From an uncultured Acetatifactor sp. (GTDB lineage: Bacteria > Bacillota > Clostridia > Lachnospirales > Lachnospiraceae): a stretch of DNA of 21,574 nucleotides. Positions within the stretch are counted from its first letter, which is position 1. Each line of letters starts with the position of its first letter. The notes under the pieces are model-generated. The model made no database searches and was not told the DNA's origin. It saw only the letters and a program-made list of their open reading frames with translations. Positions 6,866 through 13,601 of this stretch are shown here, piece by piece. The translations under genes and the position numbers were made by a program. The DNA is taken from assembly GCA_910585615.1 (NCBI GenBank), contig CAJUFO010000072.1, forward strand, positions 1,290 through 22,863, written 5' to 3'.

Positions 6866-7912
6866 ATGAATTTAGAAGAATATAAGGGCGTATATGTCTT
6901 CGCGCAGCAGGTGGACAATATCGTCAATAGCATTGCTTTCGAGCTGATCGGCAAGGGCAAGGATCTGGCTGCGGATCTGGGAACCGAAGTGACTGCTGTG
7001 CTGGTGGGAAGCGGCGTGAAGGGGCTGGCGGACGAGCTGGCCGAGTACGGCGCTGACAGGGTAATCGTGGTGGACGATCCCGAGCTGAAGGAGTACAGGA
7101 CCGAGCCTTATGCCCATGCGCTGGCTTCTGTCATCGAGAAGTATAAGCCCGAGATTTTCCTGGTGGGCGCTACCGCCATCGGACGTGACCTGGGCCCCCG
7201 TGTATCCGCGAGGATCCACACCGGACTTACCGCGGACTGCACACAGCTGGACATCGGCGATTTCCCGCTGAATCCCATCCCCGGCAAGGAGCAGAAGCAC
7301 AATCAGCTGCTGATGACCCGTCCTGCATTCGGCGGCAACACCATCGCTACCATCGCCTGCCCTGACTTCCGTCCCCAGATGGCTACCGTGCGCCCCGGCG
7401 TTATGCAGAAGAAGGAGAGGCAGGCCGGCGTGAAGGCCAACATCGAGGAGTTCAATCCCGGATTCACCCCCAACCACAATTATGTGGAGATTCTGGAGGT
7501 GGTGAAGGCCGTGTCCGAGACCGTTGACATCATGGATGCCAAGATTCTGGTGTCCGGCGGCCGCGGAATGGGCAATGCGGAGAACTTCAAGATTCTGGAG
7601 GATTTGGCAGAGGTGATCGGCGGTACCGTGAGCTGCTCCCGTGCCGTGGTGGACGCGGGATGGAAGCCCAAGGATCTCCAGGTGGGACAGACCGGCAAGA
7701 CCGTGCGCCCCAATGTATACTTTGCCATCGGCATCTCCGGCGCTATCCAGCACCTGGCAGGCATGGAGGAATCCGACATCATCATCGCCATCAACAAGGA
7801 CGACACAGCTCCCATCTTCGATGTGGCTGATTACGGCCTGGTAGGCGATTTGAACAAGATTGTGCCCGCCCTCACCGAGAAGCTGCGCGCAGAGCTGGCC
7901 AACAAGAACTGA
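6866..7912 (+). CDS. etfA: Electron transfer flavoprotein, alpha subunit
   Basis: The larger Etf subunit, 348 residues. The N-terminal half carries alpha/beta sequence with Leu-Val-Gly-Ala-Thr-Ala-Ile-Gly-Arg-Asp-Leu-Gly-Pro-Arg-Val-Ser-Ala-Arg. The C-terminal FAD domain begins near residue 227 with Val-Ser-Gly-Gly-Arg-Gly-Met-Gly and continues with Ser-Arg-Ala-Val-Val-Asp-Ala-Gly-Trp, Val-Gly-Gln-Thr-Gly-Lys-Thr-Val and Gly-Ile-Ser-Gly-Ala-Ile-Gln-His, all canonical. TAGGAGG lies seven or eight bases before the ATG at 6866. It is the last gene of the operon, with a strong intrinsic terminator starting 35 bp after its stop codon. No ferredoxin-like N-terminal extension is present. Confidence 0.95.
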   Translation: MNLEEYKGVYVFAQQVDNIVNSIAFELIGKGKDLAADLGTEVTAVLVGSGVKGLADELAEYGADRVIVVDDPELKEYRTEPYAHALASVIEKYKPEIFLVGATAIGRDLGPRVSARIHTGLTADCTQLDIGDFPLNPIPGKEQKHNQLLMTRPAFGGNTIATIACPDFRPQMATVRPGVMQKKERQAGVKANIEEFNPGFTPNHNYVEILEVVKAVSETVDIMDAKILVSGGRGMGNAENFKILEDLAEVIGGTVSCSRAVVDAGWKPKDLQVGQTGKTVRPNVYFAIGISGAIQHLAGMEESDIIIAINKDDTAPIFDVADYGLVGDLNKIVPALTEKLRAELANKN

Positions 7913-7946
7913 TTGCCATAAAAGAAGAATATAGACGGAAAACCAT

Positions 7947-7995
7947 AGACTTCCGGGAATCCAGGGCGCATGCCGGATTCCCGGAAGTCTTTTTT
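7947..7995 (+). terminator. Intrinsic terminator of the butyryl-CoA operon
   Basis: A perfect 16-bp stem: AGACTTCCGGGAATCC (7947-7962) pairs with its complement at 7975-7990 around a 12-nt loop. T7990 closes the stem and starts the run of six T at 7990-7995. It lies 35 bp after etfA and is the strongest terminator in the window. Confidence 0.95.
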
Positions 7996-8015
7996 GGATA
8001 CTTTTTATGGAACCC

Positions 8016-8044
8016 TTGCATATCGGCGGACGAATTGATATAAT
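8016..8044 (+). promoter_or_regulatory. Strong housekeeping-type promoter
   Basis: TTGCAT (8016-8021), a 17-bp spacer, then a perfect TATAAT (8039-8044). Transcription would begin near 8051 and run into the inverted-repeat-rich region ahead of the YkgJ-type gene. Confidence 0.75.
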
Positions 8045-8084
8045 GCTTATGGTTCGTCTCAAATTTGGCTTTTCGACATGGATT

Positions 8085-8100
8085 ATGACATATATGTCAT
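8085..8100. promoter_or_regulatory. 16-bp perfect palindrome, possible operator
   Basis: ATGACATATATGTCAT reads the same on both strands and lies about 40 bp after the -10 box. TGACAT recurs at 8108-8113 and 8259-8264. The form TGACA-N4-TGTCA suits a dimeric repressor, but no specific regulator can be named. Confidence 0.4.
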
Positions 8101-8240
8101 GAAATGGTGACATAATATATAAACGGCATTTCATTTTTGCCAGTCGCATAGTATAGCCAGTCATGCCGTTTATCCGGTTTTGGGCAAGATTCATCGCTAC
8201 ATGTATAGATTACGGAGTACACAGAAGGTGCAGGACCTTC

Positions 8241-8286
8241 GACAAAAAATGACACTCGTGACATGTTTTGAGGGGTGTTTTTTGTC
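8241..8286 (+). terminator. Terminator-like hairpin upstream of the YkgJ-type gene
   Basis: GACAAAAA (8241-8248) pairs with TTTTTGTC (8279-8286), and ACACTC (8252-8257) pairs with GGGTGT (8273-8278, one G-T pair), with a three-base bulge and a 15-nt loop. The A and T tracts make it potentially active in both directions. It would end transcripts from the 8016 promoter before the next gene unless read through. Confidence 0.5.
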
Positions 8287-8371
8287 ATAATCTCCAAGAT
8301 TGCGCTGACCGGAAGAGTCGATTTTTGCAGGACAGGAATTTGCGGATGGCGGAAAGGCATGGTAAGGGAAA

Positions 8372-9043
8372 GTGAAGCGGAATGTCACTCTGGAAGAAAT
8401 CTCCGACGGGCGTCTGTACGGCGGCAACGACATGGTGAAGGCAGACTGCCATGGCTGTAAGGGCTGTCACAAATGCTGCACGGGCATGGGCAATTCCGTC
8501 CTGCTGGATCCCTATGACATCTACCGCCTCCGGCAGGGGCTGGGGAAGACATTGGCGCAGCTGCTGGCGGAGGAGACTGTGGAGCTGAGCGTGACCGATG
8601 GAGTCATTCTGCCGAATATGAAGATGGCGGGGGAGGAAGAGCGCTGCGCTTTCCTGGACGGGGAGGGCCGCTGCGGCATCCACGCGCACAGGCCCGGCAT
8701 CTGCCGCCTGTTCCCGCTGGGGCGGTTCTACGAGAACGGCGATTTCAGATACTTCCTCCAGACAGGGGAGTGCAGGGAGGCCGGGCGCACGAAGGTGAAG
8801 GTGAGCAAATGGATCGATACGCCGGACCAGGGCAGGAACCACACATTCATCTGCCAGTGGCATTCGCTGTTGAACGCCCTGGAGGAGAAGGTGGCGGGAG
8901 CGGAGGAACTGGAGGAAGCGAAGCGCCTGAACCTGCTGATGCTGCAGACATTTTATATGGAAGAATATGATACCGGGCGGGACTTTTACGGACAATTCGA
9001 GGAGCGGCTCATGAGCTGGCGGGCCGCTTCGGGACTTAGGTAA
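8372..9043 (+). CDS. YkgJ-family cysteine-cluster protein
   Basis: A 223-residue member of the YkgJ/UPF0153 family, thought to bind zinc or an iron-sulfur cluster; the biochemical role is not established. The signature is Cys26-x2-Cys29-x2-Cys32-x2-Cys35-Cys36. A second block, Arg-Cys-Gly-Ile-His-x3-Arg-Pro-Gly-Ile-Cys-Arg-Leu-Phe-Pro, follows, and further cysteines occur in Thr-Gly-Glu-Cys and Phe-Ile-Cys-Gln-Trp. The C-terminal third is helical and charged and may be lineage-specific. The GTG at 8372 is used because TAAGGGA lies just upstream and an in-frame TAA at 8363 prevents a longer form; an ATG at 8432 (Met21) is an alternative, still ahead of the cysteines. The gene stands alone between the structured region and the carboxypeptidase. 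Confidence 0.85.
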   Translation: MKRNVTLEEISDGRLYGGNDMVKADCHGCKGCHKCCTGMGNSVLLDPYDIYRLRQGLGKTLAQLLAEETVELSVTDGVILPNMKMAGEEERCAFLDGEGRCGIHAHRPGICRLFPLGRFYENGDFRYFLQTGECREAGRTKVKVSKWIDTPDQGRNHTFICQWHSLLNALEEKVAGAEELEEAKRLNLLMLQTFYMEEYDTGRDFYGQFEERLMSWRAASGLR

Positions 9044-9230
9044 TAGAGAGACGACAGGACTGGGCCGTGGGCGGATGTTCGCGGAGCCGGGATAAGTACA
9101 GGAAACGGAAATCGGGGAATCCATATCCGGATGCAAAATCGAGGGACATTCAGGGAACTGATAAGAATGGCCCTTAGGGTATGGGAAGGATGCCTATTGA
9201 ATTGGAATAAGAAAGGATGTTTTGACATAG

Positions 9231-10664
9231 ATGGAAACGGAAGAAGAACGGCAGGCCCGGCGCAGAGCGCGGCTGGAAGAGATGAAGCGGGAGAAACGCA
9301 GACGGGAGCTGCTGTATAAATGGGGCATTCCGGTGATGGCCGGCATGGCGATCGCGGTGGGAATCGGCATTGGCTTCGGCGCCGCGGCATTGACCCACAA
9401 TAGACAGGGCGGGGTATTGCAGGAGAGCCAGGAAGCCCACAGGGCAGGGGAGGACAGCGAGGAGAAGGACGACCGGGGAGGCGACGGGACAGGAGAGGAC
9501 GGCCTGAAAGCCGACGGGATAGAAACGGACAGCAAGGACAAGGATGACCGGGGAGGGACAGGAGAGGACGGGGAAGGCGACGAAGACAGCCTGAAAGCCG
9601 ACAGGCAGAAGACGCAAGAGGCGGACTCTGCCCAGCGCCGAAAGGCCAGCCACGCAGCGGGAGGGGCTGTCATGGCGGCGGGCGAAGCCTATTCCCCGCG
9701 CCTGCGCTTCCCCTCTCAGGAGCCAGGACAGACAGAGGCGGCCCAGCAGACGGCGGAGCCGGAGCCCGTCCCCACGCCGGAGCCCTTGGGGGGCGCGATA
9801 CCGCCCCAGAACGCGGTGTTCGGCATGACAGAGGCTACGGCGGGCTTTTCGGAAACCATATTGAGCGAATACGGTGTTTTCATCGATGCCCAGAGCGGGG
9901 AGATCCTGGCCCAGAAGGAGGCCTATACAAGGATGAACCCCGCCTCCATGACCAAGATGCTGACGATCCTGGTGGCGGCGGAGCACCTGACGGCGGAGGA
10001 TTTGGAGAAGACAGCCGTCATCACCATCGACATTACGGACTACAGCTATGTAAACGACTGCAGCAATACCGGCTATGCCCTGGACGAGGAGGTGACGGTG
10101 AGGGACCTCTTCTACGGCACGATCCTGCCCTCGGGGGCGGACTCCGCGCTGGCGCTGGCCATCTATGTGGCGGGCTCCCATGAGGCCTTTGTGGACCTGA
10201 TGAATGAAAAGCTGGTGCAGATGGGACTGGGGGAGACCTCTCACTTCACCAACTGTGTAGGGGTCTACGATGAGGCCCATTATTCCACCGCATATGACAT
10301 GGCTGTCATTTTGAAAGCCACTGTGGACAATCCCTTCTGCAGGGAAGTGATGGCGGCCCATACCTACACCACCTCCCTGACGGAAGAGCATCCCGAGGGG
10401 CTGCTGATATCCAACTGGTTCCTGCGCCGGATCGAGGACAAGGACACCCACGGGGAGGTGCTGTGCGCCAAGACGGGTTATGTGGATCAGGCCGGCAGCT
10501 GTGCCGCCAGCCTGGGGCGCGATGAGGAGGGGAAGGAATATCTGTGCGTCACCGCAGGCTCCAACAGCACCTGGACCTGCATCTATGACCAGGTGGAGCT
10601 GTACCAGACTTTCCTGCCCGCACCGGAAAGCGCACCGGAGGATGCCTCCGATGCGCCTGGCTGA
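9231..10664 (+). CDS. Membrane-anchored D-alanyl-D-alanine carboxypeptidase (peptidase S11)
   Basis: Trims the terminal D-Ala of peptidoglycan stem peptides outside the membrane. The 477-residue protein has a very basic, charged N-terminus (about residues 1-30), one hydrophobic anchor (about 34-53), then an acidic low-complexity linker (about 60-190) rich in Gly, Asp, Glu and Lys. The S11 domain follows: Ser239-Met-Thr-Lys242 holds the nucleophile and general base, and Lys414-Thr-Gly416 is the third motif. The second motif reads Ser301-Gly-Ala303 where the classical form is Ser-Gly-Asn. AAAGGA lies about 13 bases before the ATG, rather far; an in-frame TAG directly upstream rules out a longer form, and a later ATG at 9282 would shorten only the basic tail. 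It converges on sdaAA with only 17 bp between stop codons. Confidence 0.88.
   Translation: METEEERQARRRARLEEMKREKRRRELLYKWGIPVMAGMAIAVGIGIGFGAAALTHNRQGGVLQESQEAHRAGEDSEEKDDRGGDGTGEDGLKADGIETDSKDKDDRGGTGEDGEGDEDSLKADRQKTQEADSAQRRKASHAAGGAVMAAGEAYSPRLRFPSQEPGQTEAAQQTAEPEPVPTPEPLGGAIPPQNAVFGMTEATAGFSETILSEYGVFIDAQSGEILAQKEAYTRMNPASMTKMLTILVAAEHLTAEDLEKTAVITIDITDYSYVNDCSNTGYALDEEVTVRDLFYGTILPSGADSALALAIYVAGSHEAFVDLMNEKLVQMGLGETSHFTNCVGVYDEAHYSTAYDMAVILKATVDNPFCREVMAAHTYTTSLTEEHPEGLLISNWFLRRIEDKDTHGEVLCAKTGYVDQAGSCAASLGRDEEGKEYLCVTAGSNSTWTCIYDQVELYQTFLPAPESAPEDASDAPG
9468..9602 (+). repeat. Diverged internal duplication in the carboxypeptidase linker
   Basis: Sequence encoding Asp-Asp-Arg-Gly-Gly...Gly-Glu-Asp-Gly...Leu-Lys-Ala-Asp occurs at 9468-9515 (residues 80-95) and again at 9543-9602 (residues 105-124), the second copy carrying a 12-base insertion. 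Both copies stay in frame. This suggests the linker grows by duplication. Confidence 0.6.
10630..10656 (-). terminator. Hairpin at the convergent dac/sda boundary
   Basis: A 12-bp stem with a three-base loop lies in the last codons of the carboxypeptidase gene. Read on the minus strand it is fully paired apart from one G-U, while the plus-strand RNA would have a C-A mismatch. It therefore suits the sda transcript, whose stop codon is 26 bp upstream on that strand. The following CTTTCC is a poor U tract, so termination efficiency is uncertain. Confidence 0.4.
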
Positions 10665-10681
10665 TATTTGCATATGATTGG

Positions 10682-11551
10682 CTAGAAGGTCTTCAGTCCT
10701 TCCCGGAAAGCGATGCCCGTGGGGGTGGCCGCAAGGCCGCCCTTTCCTGTCTCCCGCAGGTCTTCCGGCAGCATCCTGCCCACATTGCGCATGGCATCGA
10801 AGACCTCGTCGGGGGGAATCTTGCTGCGTATCCCGGCATTTGCCAGATCCGCGGAGGTGAGGGCATTGACGGCCCCGATGACATTGCGCTTCACGCAGGG
10901 CACTTCCACCAGCCCTGCCACAGGGTCGCAGGCAAGGCCCAGAAGGTTCTTCATGGCCAGGGCCGCCGCGTGGGCGATCGCCTCGCCGTCCCCGCCCAGC
11001 AGGAAGGCCACGGCTCCCGCAGCCATGGCGGAAGCAGCGCCGATTTCGGCCTGGCAGCCTCCCGCGGCCCCGGACACGGAGGCGCGCTGGGCGATGATGC
11101 CGCCGATGCCCGCGCTGACATAGAGGGCTTTCGCCATCTCTTCTTTGGAATAGCCCTTTTCCTCCTCCAGGGACAGGAACACTGCCGGGAGCACGCCGCA
11201 GGAGCCCGCGGTGGGGGCCGCCACGATGCGCCTCATGCAGGCGTTGGACTCGCCCATCTTGACGGCCTTCTCCATCACCAGCCCCAGGAAGGAGCCGCAC
11301 AGCAGACTGTCCTTCCGGCGGGCGGCGGCCAGCTTCTCGCCGTCCCCGCCCACCAGGCCGCTGGCGGAGGACAGGGCCGGGTCGTAGGAGGCGTCTGCCT
11401 CCCCCATGGCCTGGTACATGGCCTGCATCCGCCGGAAGGCCTCCTCCTCGTTGATTTCCATCTCCCGGCAGTCATTGTCCCGGACGATTTCCCAGAAGCT
11501 TTTTCCGGTCTCTTTCTCTATGTCGATGATATCCTGGAACGATTGATACAT
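10682..11551 (-). CDS. sdaAA: L-serine dehydratase, iron-sulfur-dependent, alpha subunit
   Basis: Catalytic subunit of the [4Fe-4S] L-serine ammonia-lyase, converting serine to pyruvate and ammonia. The 289-residue protein starts Met-Tyr-Gln-Ser-Phe-Gln-Asp-Ile-Ile. Cysteines fitting the cluster and active site occur in Ala-Gly-Ser-Cys-Gly-Val, Gly-Gly-Cys-Gln-Ala-Glu, Leu-Ala-Cys-Asp-Pro-Val and Val-Pro-Cys-Val-Lys-Arg. The start is fixed by GGAGGAGA directly upstream (minus strand 11562-11555); the frame stays open to 11752, but that extension is proline- and glycine-rich filler. It lies 110 bp after sdaAB on the same strand and should be co-transcribed. An 8-bp stem abuts its ribosome binding site. 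Confidence 0.94.
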   Translation of the reverse strand: MYQSFQDIIDIEKETGKSFWEIVRDNDCREMEINEEEAFRRMQAMYQAMGEADASYDPALSSASGLVGGDGEKLAAARRKDSLLCGSFLGLVMEKAVKMGESNACMRRIVAAPTAGSCGVLPAVFLSLEEEKGYSKEEMAKALYVSAGIGGIIAQRASVSGAAGGCQAEIGAASAMAAGAVAFLLGGDGEAIAHAAALAMKNLLGLACDPVAGLVEVPCVKRNVIGAVNALTSADLANAGIRSKIPPDEVFDAMRNVGRMLPEDLRETGKGGLAATPTGIAFREGLKTF

Positions 11552-11562
11552 GATTCTCCTCC

Positions 11563-11598
11563 GATTTGTATGCGCGAGACCGCCAGAATTTACAAATC
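11563..11598 (-). promoter_or_regulatory. Stem-loop abutting the sdaAA ribosome binding site
   Basis: On the sda transcript GATTTGTA (minus 11598-11591) can pair with TACAAATC (11570-11563) around a 20-nt loop, ending immediately before GGAGGAGA. The stem does not cover the site but could affect ribosome access or coupling from sdaAB across the 110-bp gap. Confidence 0.35.
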
Positions 11599-11661
11599 TG
11601 TCCATGCGGGCATATATGGCCGGCAGTCTTTCGTTGTAGTTTGCTGCATGTTTCAGGCGGA

Positions 11662-12324
11662 CTATTCGGCCAGCCCCAGATAGGTCACTTTCAGGATGCC
11701 CTCCAGATGTGCCAGCCAGCGGATGGCGTCCGCGGGCACCTCCTGGTCGCATTCCAGAACGATGACCGCATGTCCGCCCTTTGCGGAGCGGTATAGCTGC
11801 ATGGTGGCGATATTGATGGACTTGTGGCTCAGCATGGAGGTAATCTCCGTCACATGACCCGGCTGATCGAGGTTGTTCACCACAAGAGTGGGGTAGTCGC
11901 CGGAGAAATTGGCGGGCAGTCCGTCAATCTCCGTGACCCGGATGGCCCCGCCGCCCACGGAGGCAGCCACAATCTCAATTTTCTGCCCCTCATTGCCCTG
12001 CAGGCGCAGCTTCACCGAATTGGGATGCACGTCCCCTAAATCGATGCCGGACAGACGGTATTCCATCCCTGCTTCTTCGGCGTACCGGAAGCTGTCCGGA
12101 ATCCGGGAATCGTCCACCGGAAAGCCCAAAAGCCCTGCCACCAGGGCCCTGTCCGTACCATGGCCCTTGCCTGTGGCGAGGAAAGAGCCATGGAAAAGGA
12201 CGTCCGCCTTTTTCACCGGCGTGCCCAATAGCTTGCGTGAAATGTTCCCGATTTTGACGGCTCCCGCTGTGTGGGAGCTGGAGGGGCCTACCATGACGGG
12301 GCCAATGATATCGAATGAATTCAT
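11662..12324 (-). CDS. sdaAB: L-serine dehydratase, iron-sulfur-dependent, beta subunit
   Basis: Partner subunit of the two-chain serine dehydratase found in Firmicutes. The 220 residues comprise the SDH-beta domain, with Gly-Pro-Ser-Ser-Ser-His-Thr-Ala-Gly at residues 13-21 and Leu-Ala-Thr-Gly-Lys-Gly-His-Gly-Thr-Asp near 49-58. A C-terminal ACT domain (about 148-220) contains Asp-Gln-Pro-Gly-His-Val, a typical amino-acid-sensing fold. AAAGGAGT lies about eight bases before the ATG at 12324. It is first in the sdaAB-sdaAA operon, with a good promoter about 60 bp upstream, and is divergent from the amino-acid ABC transporter. A link between serine breakdown and that transporter is possible but not shown. 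Confidence 0.94.
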   Translation of the reverse strand: MNSFDIIGPVMVGPSSSHTAGAVKIGNISRKLLGTPVKKADVLFHGSFLATGKGHGTDRALVAGLLGFPVDDSRIPDSFRYAEEAGMEYRLSGIDLGDVHPNSVKLRLQGNEGQKIEIVAASVGGGAIRVTEIDGLPANFSGDYPTLVVNNLDQPGHVTEITSMLSHKSINIATMQLYRSAKGGHAVIVLECDQEVPADAIRWLAHLEGILKVTYLGLAE

Positions 12325-12386
12325 GCTCTCTGACTCCTTTGTCCTGTTCGTAAGGTAATCTGACCAATGCCGTGTTCCCTATTCTT

Positions 12387-12415
12387 ACTATATCTTAGTT
12401 TCGGCCAAAATGCAA
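12387..12415 (-). promoter_or_regulatory. Promoter of sdaAB-sdaAA
   Basis: On the minus strand TTGCAT (12415-12410), 17 bp, then TATAGT (12392-12387). The -35 region shares the 13-mer CTCTTGCATTTTG (12418-12406) with the ptb promoter at 15599-15611, at the same distance from the -10. Confidence 0.75.
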
Positions 12416-12475
12416 GAGAGCGGAGAGGAATAAATCGATACCTGGAACGTATGCAGAAGGATTGCCCGGAAGTAT

Positions 12476-12504
12476 TTGCCATGAGGGTAGGGTTGTGGTA
12501 TAAT
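12476..12504 (+). promoter_or_regulatory. Promoter of the amino-acid ABC transporter
   Basis: TTGCCA (12476-12481), 17 bp, then TATAAT (12499-12504), preceded by TGG as an extended -10. It is divergent from the sda promoter, with about 60 bp between the two -35 boxes. The leader to the first ATG is about 50 nt. Confidence 0.75.
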
Positions 12505-12561
12505 GAGCGGCAGTGAGGGGAAGGCTTCAAGAACCTTCAGGGAGGCCGGAAAAAGGAAAGG

Positions 12562-13530
12562 ATGGAAAAGATGAGGAAGAACGGATTGTGGAAAATGGGA
12601 ATGAAGGCAGTACCTGCCATCATGGCGGCATGCCTGCTGGCAGGCTGCGGCGGGGACGGCAAGGACGGCGCCGGGACAGGCTCCGATGGGGGCGCAGATG
12701 CCCCGGCGGAGAGCAGCGCCGATGCAGGCGGGGCGCGGGAGGGCGCAGATGCAGAGCAGGAGAGCGGCGCGGGATCGCAGGAGGGCGGGGATGCCCAGGC
12801 TGAGGGCGATGCCCAGGGCGGCGACCAGCTGGCCAAGATTTTAGAGGCAGGGAAGATTGTCATCGGCACCGAGGGCACCTACTCCCCCAACAGCTATCAC
12901 GACGACAGCGGGAAGCTGGTGGGCTTCGACGTGGAGGTGGGAGAAAAGATTGCGGAGAAGCTGGGCGTGGAGGCAGAGTTCTTCGAGGCGGAATGGGACT
13001 CCCTGTTCAGCAGCATGGACGCCGGGCGGATCGACACCGTGATCAATGAGGTGGAGTACTCCGAAGAGAGGGCTTTGAAATACGATTTTTCCCAGCCCTA
13101 CACCTATATCCACGGCGCGCTGATGGTAAAGGGCGACAATGAGGAAATCAAGACCTTCGAGGACCTGGACGGCAAAAAGGCGGCCCAGAATCTGACCAGC
13201 AGCTGGGGCAAGATGGCGGAAGAGTACGGCGCGGAGCTGGTGAGCGTGGACGCGGTGGCGCAGACCGTGGATCTCCTGCTCGCCGGAAGGGCTGACGCCA
13301 CCCTGAACGTGGAGACCGCCTTTTCCGATTATCTGAAGAAGAATCCCGATGCGGACGTGAAGGTGGTGGCCCTGACGGAGGAGGCCTCCTCCTCCCTTGT
13401 CCCTGTGAAGAAGGGGAACGAGGAGCTGCTGAAAGCCATCAATGAGGCCATCGACGAGCTGCGGGCCTCCGGAGAGCTGAAGGAGCTGTCCGAGAAATAT
13501 TTCGGCATGGATGTCACCAGCCAGGAATAG
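12562..13530 (+). CDS. Amino-acid ABC transporter, substrate-binding lipoprotein
   Basis: A family 3 (polar amino acid) solute-binding protein of 322 residues. The signal peptide ends in a lipobox, Leu-Leu-Ala-Gly-Cys, with the lipidated Cys29. An acidic Gly/Ala/Asp/Glu linker spans about residues 30-90, then the binding domain starts near Ile-Leu-Glu-Ala-Gly-Lys-Ile-Val-Ile-Gly-Thr. Conserved family sequence includes Gly-Phe-Asp-Val-Glu-Val and Ile-Asp-Thr-Val-Ile-Asn. Permease and ATPase genes follow directly. Ligand is uncertain: cystine, glutamine or another polar amino acid are all possible. The ATG at 12562 and one at 12571 are both well placed relative to AAAAGGAAAGG; either keeps the signal peptide. 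Confidence 0.9.
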   Translation: MEKMRKNGLWKMGMKAVPAIMAACLLAGCGGDGKDGAGTGSDGGADAPAESSADAGGAREGADAEQESGAGSQEGGDAQAEGDAQGGDQLAKILEAGKIVIGTEGTYSPNSYHDDSGKLVGFDVEVGEKIAEKLGVEAEFFEAEWDSLFSSMDAGRIDTVINEVEYSEERALKYDFSQPYTYIHGALMVKGDNEEIKTFEDLDGKKAAQNLTSSWGKMAEEYGAELVSVDAVAQTVDLLLAGRADATLNVETAFSDYLKKNPDADVKVVALTEEASSSLVPVKKGNEELLKAINEAIDELRASGELKELSEKYFGMDVTSQE

Positions 13531-13601
13531 GCGCGAAGGATTAATCGCAAAACCAGAGGAACAAAAGTACGGATTAAGGAAGAAAGAAGGCAGGCGGTAT
13601 C

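Larger units (their letters stand above)
8051..8286 (+). ncRNA. Candidate structured RNA or long leader
   Basis: This is gene-free sequence between a perfect -10 box and a terminator-like hairpin. Visible pairings are a 16-bp palindrome at 8085-8100; an 11-bp perfect stem, ATAAACGGCAT (8119-8129) with ATGCCGTTTAT (8163-8173), whose loop contains GCCAGTC twice (8139-8145, 8156-8162); GAAGGT/ACCTTC at 8224-8240; and possible long-range pairs of 8058-8063 with 8267-8272 and 8076-8080 with 8262-8266, which would join the two ends. No hallmark of a known riboswitch, 6S or SRP RNA was recognised. It could be an independent RNA of about 235 nt or an attenuator leader for the gene at 8372. Small reading frames on either strand here look like chance. 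Confidence 0.4.

Noticed and set aside
8097..8433. Two small minus-strand reading frames upstream of the YkgJ-type gene
   Set aside because: No ribosome binding site or recognisable sequence; they lie across hairpins of the candidate RNA and the divergent gene start.
10668..10696. TTGCAT after the carboxypeptidase as another promoter -35 box
   Set aside because: No -10 box at 16-18 bp, and no plus-strand gene follows.
9174..11300. A 708-codon open frame on the minus strand across the carboxypeptidase and part of sdaAA
   Set aside because: The same-strand sdaAA frame and the opposite carboxypeptidase both show family motifs; the long frame gives low-complexity Arg/Gly/His-rich sequence only.
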